A stretch of DNA of 62,967 nt from Rhizobiaceae bacterium (lineage in GTDB: Bacteria > Pseudomonadota > Alphaproteobacteria > Rhizobiales > Rhizobiaceae): NCBI GenBank assembly GCA_028279875.1, contig JANQMU010000055.1:1-62967 (forward strand), given 5' to 3'. The notes beneath the pieces are model-generated. The model had not been told where the DNA came from and made no database searches. It worked only from the letters and a program-made list of their open reading frames with translations. Shown piece after piece: positions 56,526-62,967 of this stretch (its first letter is position 1; every line of letters begins with the position of its first letter). Made by a program: the position numbers and the translations under genes.

Positions 56526-57809
56526 TCAACCGGTCGTCAGGCCGAATTCCGTAAACGGGATGTAATGCACGACATCACCGCGCCGGATGCGGCTGACATC
56601 TTCGGGTATCTCGATCAGACCCTCGGCCTCGCAAAGCCCGGAAATCAGGCCGGACCCGTCGCGGGGAAATTTCTTCGCCAGCAGTGCGCCGTCGGCGCCG
56701 CACTCCAGCCATCCGCGCTGGAATTCGCGCCGGTCGACCTTCTTCTTCGGAATGTCGAAGTCCGCCGCGACCGGAATGCGCATCGGTTCGCTGTAGGTTC
56801 CGCCTGACAGGATCCTGATGACCGGCAGGCAATAGAGCAGGAAGCAGATGAAGGCCGCGACCGGATTGCCGGGTAGGCCCAGATAGATGCAGTTGCCGAT
56901 CTGCCCGAAGGACATGGGCCGGCCCGGCTTGATGGCGATCTGCCACAGATGCCGCTTTCCCAGTTGATCGAGGGCGCGGATCATATGATCCTCTTCACCG
57001 GCGGACGCGCCGCCGGTGGTCAGGATGATATCGTGGCCGTCTGCCGCGCCCGACAGCACGCGCCGCACAGTGTTCGAATCGTCTTCGACAATGCCCAGAT
57101 CATCGATATCGACCGGTTGGGTCCGGCAAAGCGCCTCCAGCATCGGATGATTGGAATCGAAAACCTGACCATGGGCGAGCTCAACCCCGGAGGCCGGGCG
57201 CACCAGTTCATTGCCGCTGGAGACGAGCGCGATCCGCAATTTGCGAAAGACCGAAACCGTGGCGGTTCCAAGTGATGCCAGGGCCGCAAGGTCCTGCGGC
57301 CGCAGACGCTGTCCGGCTTGCAAGATTGTCCCGCCGGCCGCCACGTCCTCACCGGCCATGCGCCGGTTGGCGCCGGGTTTGAGACCGGCGGGCACGGAAA
57401 CCCACCGGCCGTCTGAAGACAATTCGCAGTCTTCCTGCATGGCCACGGTATCGGCGCCGGGAGGCATGGCCGCACCGGTGAAGATCCGGGCCGCGGTGCC
57501 GGGTTCGAGCGGGCCGTGGGTTGTATCCCCGGCGGCGATCCGGGGGCCAACGGCCATCCTGTTCGATTTTTCATATTCCGCGTGGGCGAAGGCGTAGCCA
57601 TCCACCGCGCTGTTGTCATGCATCGGGACGTTGCGCGGTGCCTTCACGGGCTCCTCCAGATAGCGGCTGAAGGCGTCCTCCAGAGAAACGGGCTCGGGCC
57701 CGGTCACGGCCGTCAGGCGGGATACCAGAAGCTGGATCACCTCGTCATGGCGCATGCGGTCCTTGTCATGCAGGAAACAGTCGTTCAGCAACTGCCGGCG
57801 CGGGCTCAT
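56526..57809 (-). CDS. moeA: molybdopterin molybdenumtransferase
   Basis: 427 residues. Inserts molybdate into adenylylated molybdopterin. Seen: SLEDAFSRYLEEPVKAPRNVPMHDNSAVDGYAFAHA, AMPPGADTVAMQEDCE, LTTGGASAGEEDHMIRAL and GLPGNPVAAF. Last gene of the cofactor operon; ATG overlaps mobB by 4 bases. Confidence 0.95.
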   Translation of the reverse strand: MSPRRQLLNDCFLHDKDRMRHDEVIQLLVSRLTAVTGPEPVSLEDAFSRYLEEPVKAPRNVPMHDNSAVDGYAFAHAEYEKSNRMAVGPRIAAGDTTHGPLEPGTAARIFTGAAMPPGADTVAMQEDCELSSDGRWVSVPAGLKPGANRRMAGEDVAAGGTILQAGQRLRPQDLAALASLGTATVSVFRKLRIALVSSGNELVRPASGVELAHGQVFDSNHPMLEALCRTQPVDIDDLGIVEDDSNTVRRVLSGAADGHDIILTTGGASAGEEDHMIRALDQLGKRHLWQIAIKPGRPMSFGQIGNCIYLGLPGNPVAAFICFLLYCLPVIRILSGGTYSEPMRIPVAADFDIPKKKVDRREFQRGWLECGADGALLAKKFPRDGSGLISGLCEAEGLIEIPEDVSRIRRGDVVHYIPFTEFGLTTG

Positions 57810-58327
57810 GGGGAGGCGGTTTCCTTCAAACCGGTGAAATGCTCGATGAAATCGGCGATGGATGTCGTATCATCGAGGTCGAAGACCGGCAACGGTGTCG
57901 CATCGACCGAATGGTCGGCGGCGATGGCGACGATGGTCGGATCGCCCGGCGACAGCGGGTCCCGATCCCCGGATTCACGTCGCCGTGTTTCGATTTTCGG
58001 GTGGCCTTCGCGCTTGTAGCCCTCGATGACGACCAGATCACAGGGCGCGAGCCTTTGCAAAACGGCATCCAGGTCCGGCTCGGGCTCGTCGCGCAATTCA
58101 TGCATCAGCGCCCAGCGGCTGCCGGAAACGATCGCAACCTCGCTGGCGCCCGCCTGGCGATGCCGGTAGCTGTCCGTTCCCTGCCGGTCGATGTCAAAAC
58201 CGTGATGGGCGTGTTTGACGGTCGAGACGCGCCAGCCGCGTCGCGTCAGTTCCTCGACGACACGAACCGTCAATCCCGTCTTGCCGGCGTTTTTCCATCC
58301 TGTGATGCCGAATACGCGCTGTGTCAT
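57806..58327 (-). CDS. mobB: molybdopterin-guanine dinucleotide biosynthesis adapter
   Basis: 173 residues. P-loop GWKNAGKTGLTVRVVEELTRRGWRVSTVKHAHHGFDID, GTDSYRHRQAGASEV and VIEGYKREGHPKIE are the MobB GTPase features; helps MobA. Overlaps mobA and moeA by 4 bases each. Confidence 0.92.
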   Translation of the reverse strand: MTQRVFGITGWKNAGKTGLTVRVVEELTRRGWRVSTVKHAHHGFDIDRQGTDSYRHRQAGASEVAIVSGSRWALMHELRDEPEPDLDAVLQRLAPCDLVVIEGYKREGHPKIETRRRESGDRDPLSPGDPTIVAIAADHSVDATPLPVFDLDDTTSIADFIEHFTGLKETASP

Positions 58328-58989
58328 CCGTTCTCCTGTGCCTGCATCTGTTCGAGCAGCGCTTCGGCGGTCGATAAATCGGCGGGCGTGTTGACGTTGA
58401 AAAACGGGTCGATGTCTTCCAGCACCGCGGCGATCATCGGGAAGTCAACCATCGCCAGCCGGTGCAGGCGCGCCCAGGCCATCACTTTGTAGGTGTCCGT
58501 TTCCTGCATCCACTGGGTCAGGTGATGGCGCAGCGAAACGGGCCAGAGGCCGAAGACCGGGTGATGGTGGCCGCCGGAGGTCGCGATGGCGATTTCGCCC
58601 TCATCCGCTGTGATTGCCTGCATCAGACGTGACACGAGGTCGGTGGGGAAGAAGGGCGTGTCGGCGGCGACGGTGGCGATATGGGTGGCATCGGGATAAT
58701 GGTCCGCCGTCCAGTCCATGCAGGCGGACAGGCCGGCCAGGGGCCCGGCAAATCCGGCGATGGCGTCGGCGACGACCGGCAGGTCGAACGCCTGAAGGCG
58801 TTGCGGGTCACCATTGGCATTGATGATCACATGGGGCGTCTGGGTGCGAAGACGGTCGATAACCGAGCCGAGCATCGGTTTTTCGCCCAGCACTTTCAAA
58901 GTCTTGTCGCCCCCACCCATGCGGCGGGAGAGGCCGCCGGCCAGGATGCAGCCAATGATGTCGGCGTTGCCGGATGCCGGGTCGGTCAT
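58324..58989 (-). CDS. mobA: molybdenum cofactor guanylyltransferase
   Basis: 221 residues. GCILAGGLSRRMGGGDKTLKVLGEKPML nucleotide-binding loop and VAADTPFFPTDLVSRL. Adds GMP to form the MGD cofactor of formate dehydrogenases and DMSO-reductase-type enzymes. Four-base overlap with fdhD fits that use. Confidence 0.93.
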   Translation of the reverse strand: MTDPASGNADIIGCILAGGLSRRMGGGDKTLKVLGEKPMLGSVIDRLRTQTPHVIINANGDPQRLQAFDLPVVADAIAGFAGPLAGLSACMDWTADHYPDATHIATVAADTPFFPTDLVSRLMQAITADEGEIAIATSGGHHHPVFGLWPVSLRHHLTQWMQETDTYKVMAWARLHRLAMVDFPMIAAVLEDIDPFFNVNTPADLSTAEALLEQMQAQENG

Positions 58990-59882
58990 TGTTTCGCGTC
59001 CACGGCGCCCTTGCGATTGTGCCGGCGGTCTTCTTCCGCCACGCGATCGGGATCGAGGTCGTAGAGGATCCGGTGCTCGCCCGACAGGGCCAGGAACCGT
59101 TTGCCGCGGGCCCGGCCGATAAGCGTCAGATCGACCTGTCGGGCAAGTTCCACGCCCCAGGCGGTGAAGCCGGATCGGGATATCAGGATGGGGAGCCCCA
59201 TAAGCGCCGTCTTGATCACCATCTCGGAGGTAAGCCGCCCGGTGGTGTAGAATATCTTGTCCTCCGGCTCGACGCCGTTCATGAACATCCAGCCGGCGAT
59301 CTTGTCGACGGCGTTGTGGCGGCCGACGTCTTCCATATAGACCAGTGTCTGATCCGCCTTACACAGGACGCAGCCATGAATGGCTCCCGCGGTCAGATAG
59401 AGCGACGGCGCCGTGTTGATCTGTTTCGCCAGCGCATAAAGCCAGGATGTCTTCAGCCTGGCATCGGAACTGAGATGGATCGTATCGAAACCGTCGAGGA
59501 CGTCTCCGAAAACCGTGCCCTGTGCGCAGCCGGAGGTGCGCACCCTCTTTTGCAGTTTTTCCTCGTAATCGGTCTGCCGCTCCGTACGGACGATGACGAC
59601 ATCGAGATCGTCGTCATATTCGATTTCGGTGATGCGGTCCTGCCGCGACAGCATGTTCTGGTTGAGAAGATAGCCGACCGCCAGCAGATCCGGATAATCG
59701 CCGATCGTCATCATGGTGACGATCTCCTGACGGTTGAGGTAGAGCGTCAGCGGTTTTTCGGTGACGACCCGGGTCTGCACCGTCTGTCCGTTCTCGTCGA
59801 CGCCTTCGACCTCGCGGGAAAGGCGCGGATCATCCGGGTCGGGTTTCAGCAAAAAACCGTCATCTGCCATATCGGAACCCAT
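58986..59882 (-). CDS. fdhD: formate dehydrogenase accessory sulfurtransferase
   Basis: 298 residues. FdhD brings sulfur from a desulfurase to the formate-dehydrogenase cofactor. VRTSGCAQGTVFGD occupies the place of the family's C-x-x-C, but only the first cysteine is present (C-A-Q-G); a second C-x-x-C (CVLCKAD) lies further on. GRLTSEMVIKTALMGLPILISRSGFT and HNAVDKIAGWM are intact. Formate dehydrogenase genes are not in the window. Confidence 0.9.
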   Translation of the reverse strand: MGSDMADDGFLLKPDPDDPRLSREVEGVDENGQTVQTRVVTEKPLTLYLNRQEIVTMMTIGDYPDLLAVGYLLNQNMLSRQDRITEIEYDDDLDVVIVRTERQTDYEEKLQKRVRTSGCAQGTVFGDVLDGFDTIHLSSDARLKTSWLYALAKQINTAPSLYLTAGAIHGCVLCKADQTLVYMEDVGRHNAVDKIAGWMFMNGVEPEDKIFYTTGRLTSEMVIKTALMGLPILISRSGFTAWGVELARQVDLTLIGRARGKRFLALSGEHRILYDLDPDRVAEEDRRHNRKGAVDAKQ

Positions 59883-59888
59883 AATCCG

Positions 59889-61103
59889 CTATGCGGATTC
59901 ACGCGCGACCTTTTGCGCCACGTAGATAACGTAGAGCGTCATCGCCGAGCCGGCAATCGCCGATGCCAGCATGAGGTAGAGCATGGGATAGGCGCCGGTC
60001 TCCGGTCCGAGTAGCGCGCCTGAGAGGACGGACAGCCCGGCGCCGCCGCCGATCATCAGCGCGCCGCCCAGCCCGGAGGCCGAACCGGCAAGGTGGGGAC
60101 GAACGCTGACCACGCCGGCATTCGCACTGGGCATGGTGAGGCCATTGCCGACGCCCAGAAACAGCATGAATCCGAAAAAAGCCAGCGGATGGGTGGAACC
60201 GAGTGAAAACGCGATAATCGAACCCAGGACGCCGGCTGCGACAACGACGTTTCCGATGATCATCATCAGATTAATCCCGACGCGCGTCGCATAGCGGCCC
60301 GAAAGAAAATTGCCCAGGACGTACCCCACTGCGGTCAGCGCGAAATAGGCACCCAGTCCGGAAGGGCTCAACCCCAGCATATTGACCGAGACATAGGGAG
60401 CGCCTCCGAGGAAAGCGAAAAACGTTCCCGATGTGAAAGCCGCCGAAAGGGCGTAGCCCCAAAAACGGCGCGATTTTATCAATTCCGGATAGGCGCGGAA
60501 CTGCGCGGCGAAACTCTCCGACGGCGCGCCGTTCGTCTCGCCCATGTCCCAGACGACCAGCAGAAGCACAAACAGGCCGAACACCAGAGAGACCACGAAA
60601 GAGGACTGCCAGCCATAGATCTCCACCAGAAAGCCGCCGATGACCGGGCCGATCATCGGTACCATGGCCATGCCCATGGTGATGTAGCCGAACATGCTCG
60701 CGGCTTCATTGGTGGACACCATATCGCGCACGACGGCTCGCGAGAGCGCGAGGCCCGAGACGATGATCGTCTGGATGATCCGGCCGACGAGCAGCGTCTC
60801 GAAATTCGGCGCGAAGATGCACAAAAGCGTGGCGGCGAGGAATATGACGATGCTGGCCAGCATGACGGGGCGCCGGCCGTAGCGGTCAGACAAAGGGCCG
60901 ACGATGAGCTGCATGACGGCGGTGGCGCCAAGATAGGCGGAGATCAGGAGCTGCACATAGGTGTAGCTGACCTGATAATATTCGGCGATGGCCGGGAGCG
61001 ACGGCAGGATGATGTTCATGTTCAGGGCACCGGCGCCGGTAATCAGCACCAGCGTGCCGATATGCGGCGGGGACATCCGATCCAGAAACTGCGTTTTCTC
61101 CAT
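59889..61103 (-). CDS. Bcr/CflA-type multidrug efflux MFS transporter
   Basis: 404 residues, 12 helices. LLISAYLGATAVMQLIVGPLSDRYGRRPVMLASIVIF and SRAVVRDMVSTNEAASMFGYI are Bcr/CflA marks. It sits 6 bases before fdhD inside the molybdenum-cofactor run, an unusual partner; it may export a drug or a pathway-related compound, or may simply be inserted there. The 286-base gap to moaA holds no recognised feature. Confidence 0.85.
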   Translation of the reverse strand: MEKTQFLDRMSPPHIGTLVLITGAGALNMNIILPSLPAIAEYYQVSYTYVQLLISAYLGATAVMQLIVGPLSDRYGRRPVMLASIVIFLAATLLCIFAPNFETLLVGRIIQTIIVSGLALSRAVVRDMVSTNEAASMFGYITMGMAMVPMIGPVIGGFLVEIYGWQSSFVVSLVFGLFVLLLVVWDMGETNGAPSESFAAQFRAYPELIKSRRFWGYALSAAFTSGTFFAFLGGAPYVSVNMLGLSPSGLGAYFALTAVGYVLGNFLSGRYATRVGINLMMIIGNVVVAAGVLGSIIAFSLGSTHPLAFFGFMLFLGVGNGLTMPSANAGVVSVRPHLAGSASGLGGALMIGGGAGLSVLSGALLGPETGAYPMLYLMLASAIAGSAMTLYVIYVAQKVARESA

Positions 61104-61389
61104 ACGGTCGTGTCCTTCGGCCGGCGGCCCGGGTCAGATCGCGTGTCGGGGAAGCAAAGATTATTCCCGGCTGCAACGGACCGGGCGGATTCCGACAATG
61201 CAGCCCGCGGGAATCCGGTTTTGCGGATGCCCGCCCACACAGATGTCTCCAGTGAGCGGTCTCATGAAGACTTGGTCGACAAGATAACCGGCGGCTGTCC
61301 GGATCCCCGACCGGCCGCGCAGGTCATTGCTCATGGCGCGGATGGGAATCCGTGCCGGATCTCCACCCTATATAGTCACCACCCGTTTC

Positions 61390-62445
61390 TCAACCGCCGG
61401 TTACACTCATGTGGCGGGCCACTGCCGGACGGTTGTTGTCGCGGTCGATGATGAAGTCATGCCCCTTGGGCTTGCGCGATATGGCGTCGTCTATGGCCTG
61501 CGAGACGCGCGCGTTCGACTCAGAGGCGCGCAGCGGTTCGCGCAGGTCGGCAGCGTCATTTTGTCCCAGGCACATATAGAGCGTGCCGGTGCAGGTCAGC
61601 CGCACCCGGTTGCAGCTTTCGCAGAAATTGTGGGTCATCGGGGTGATGAAGCCCAGCCGGCCGCCGGTTTCCCCGACTTCGACATAGCGGGCCGGTCCGC
61701 CGGTCTTGTAGGGGATGTCGCGCAGCGAAAACTGCTCCATGAGCGTGGCGCGCAGTTGCGACAGCGGCAGATACTGGTCGGTGCGGTCCGCGTCGATTTC
61801 ACCCATCGGCATGGTTTCGATCACGGTCATGTCCATGCCGAGGCCATGGGCCCAGCGCATCAGCTCGGGGATTTCGGCATCGTTGAAATTCTTCAGGGCG
61901 ACGGTGTTGATCTTGATCTTCAATCCGGCATTGCGGGCCGCTTCGATGCCGGCCATCACCCGGTCCAGATTGCCCCAGCGGGTGATTTTCCGGAACTTGT
62001 CGGCGTTCAGCGTATCGAGGGAAATATTGATGCGCCGCACACCGTTTGCGGCCAGTTCGGCCGCCATGCGCGGCAGTTGCGAGCCATTGGTGGTCAGGGT
62101 CAGTTCATCGAGATCGCCCGACGCGATATGGCGGGATATGCCCTTGATGAAATGCATGATGTTCTTGCGGACCAGCGGCTCGCCGCCGGTTAGGCGAAGG
62201 CGCCTGACACCCTTGGCGATGAACACGGTGCACAGCCGGTCCAGTTCCTCGAGCGTCAGGAGATCCTTGCGCGGTAGAAAGGTCATGTTTTCCGACATGC
62301 AGTAAGTGCATCGAAAATCGCAGCGATCGGTCACGGACACCCGCAGATACGAAATTGCCCGGCCGAACGGATCGATCATCGAGGCTGCCGACCGGCGGCC
62401 GGATGGCTCATCGGTGACGACGCTTTCAAACAATTCCAGTGACAC
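61390..62445 (-). CDS. moaA: GTP 3',8-cyclase
   Basis: 351 residues from GTG at 62445 (GGGAGTCGGATC upstream; ATG at 62379 also possible). Radical-SAM enzyme for the first step of molybdopterin synthesis. [17 protein letters not shown] (SAM cluster), [13 protein letters not shown], second cluster [21 protein letters not shown], and the C-terminal GG. Faces the same way as the cofactor operon but is separated from the MFS gene by 286 bases. Confidence 0.95.
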   Translation of the reverse strand: MSLELFESVVTDEPSGRRSAASMIDPFGRAISYLRVSVTDRCDFRCTYCMSENMTFLPRKDLLTLEELDRLCTVFIAKGVRRLRLTGGEPLVRKNIMHFIKGISRHIASGDLDELTLTTNGSQLPRMAAELAANGVRRINISLDTLNADKFRKITRWGNLDRVMAGIEAARNAGLKIKINTVALKNFNDAEIPELMRWAHGLGMDMTVIETMPMGEIDADRTDQYLPLSQLRATLMEQFSLRDIPYKTGGPARYVEVGETGGRLGFITPMTHNFCESCNRVRLTCTGTLYMCLGQNDAADLREPLRASESNARVSQAIDDAISRKPKGHDFIIDRDNNRPAVARHMSVTGG

Positions 62446-62670
62446 GATCCGACTCCCTGCGCGACTGCGGTTCGACTGATGATCCGAAACGATGATGTGC
62501 GGCCGTGTTCCACCCGCCATGCCCTATGTTGCGCTCAATCCTGCGTTCGTCAAGCCCGTGATACGTCGTGGTCGATCTCTTAATCGGGTCGCGATTTGAC
62601 TCGATTGGTGGAAATTCGACGTCGCATCGCCTAAGTGCAGGCATGGGACACGACGGGAACCGGGATCGAG

Positions 62671-62967
62671 ATGACCGAGCAAGAAACGATCCGGCCGACG
62701 GAGTTGCGGGTGTCGAAAGACAGGCGCATGCTCACGGTCCGGTTTGACGATGAAACCAGCTTTGCGCTGCCGGCCGAAGCCTTGCGGGTGCTTTCTCCGT
62801 CGGCGGAGGTGCAGGGGCATACGCCCTCGCAGCGGGTGACCGTCCCCGGAAAGCGCAATGTCGAGATCATCGGCGTCGATCCGGTCGGCCACTATGCCGT
62901 CAAGATCACATTCGACGATATGCACGATACCGGCATTTTCACATGGGTGTATCTGTGGGAACTCGGC
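62671..62967 (+). CDS. DUF971 (GBBH-like N-terminal) protein, 3' cut by window
   Basis: The frame from ATG 62671 stays open to the window end: 99 codons. LRVSKDRRMLTVRFDDETSFALPAEALRVLSPSAEVQGH and VGHYAVKITFDDMHDTGIFTWVYLWELG match the DUF971 fold, found in gamma-butyrobetaine hydroxylase N-termini and as a stand-alone protein near iron-sulfur and molybdenum genes. Divergent from moaA. Confidence 0.85.
   Translation, partial: MTEQETIRPTELRVSKDRRMLTVRFDDETSFALPAEALRVLSPSAEVQGHTPSQRVTVPGKRNVEIIGVDPVGHYAVKITFDDMHDTGIFTWVYLWELG

Noticed and set aside
61161..61334. 57-codon minus-strand frame in the gap between moaA and the MFS gene
   Set aside because: Starts MSNDLRGRSGIRTAAGYLVD but has no ribosome binding site and no recognised domain; could be real but not supportable.
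62446..62670. Molybdenum-cofactor riboswitch upstream of moaA
   Set aside because: No convincing conserved stem-loop pattern could be drawn by eye; a covariance-model search would be needed.

Overview
The window reads as a piece of a GC-rich alphaproteobacterial chromosome, most likely Hyphomicrobiales (Rhizobiales). The basis is gene content and style: UvrB with long N- and C-terminal tails, a type of FdhD that keeps one cysteine at its usual CxxC site, CobT/CobS, a ligase-associated exonuclease with an ATP-dependent ligase, and two sites resembling the rhizobial Irr (ICE) box. No rRNA, tRNA or CRISPR array was recognised. Genes are dense and many operons use 4-base ATGA overlaps.

Left end (1-2960): an AT-richer island with a truncated SMP-30-type gene, four tandem genes for small secreted proteins with eight conserved cysteines, a decayed fifth copy, and a fragment of an IS110-family transposase wedged between copies 3 and 4. 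It ends before dusA. Next (4200-8120) is a possible iron-responsive block: an outer-membrane porin, a DUF6969 protein with a His-rich motif, and a cytochrome P460-type heme protein whose N-terminal half is a long CNPC-repeat tract. Irr-box-like sites lie in the porin/DUF6969 intergenic region and just upstream of the P460 gene. A 17-bp palindrome precedes the porin.

8280-16130 holds three alpha/beta hydrolases around an isoprenylcysteine-methyltransferase-like gene, a small potassium channel, a DUF2161 protein, a divergent AraC-GyrI regulator/LysE exporter pair and a thioesterase. 16130-28650 is a glucuronate-type regulon. One long leftward operon carries three Gfo/Idh/MocA oxidoreductases, a sugar ABC transporter and uxuA; the divergent unit carries a GntR/FCD regulator, uxaC and a uxuB-like reductase. 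An operator with a GGTATACC core sits between them, and uxuA ends inside a perfect 36-bp-arm palindrome.

28680-46510 is mostly housekeeping and stress genes: uvrB, an EmrA/EmrB-like efflux pair, a YciI/ECF sigma pair with two matching candidate promoters, VOC, MAPEG, TfoX and DUF2461 genes, extensin, cobT/cobS, an aspartyl protease, a TauE exporter, a histidine kinase, a GST and a UDG-fold protein. 46640-53940 holds an AsnC regulator, a DNA repair group, a dehydrogenase and a penicillin acylase. The right end has an amino-acid ABC importer lacking an ATPase gene, then a molybdenum-cofactor operon (moaA, an MFS pump, fdhD, mobA, mobB, moeA) and a partial DUF971 gene.
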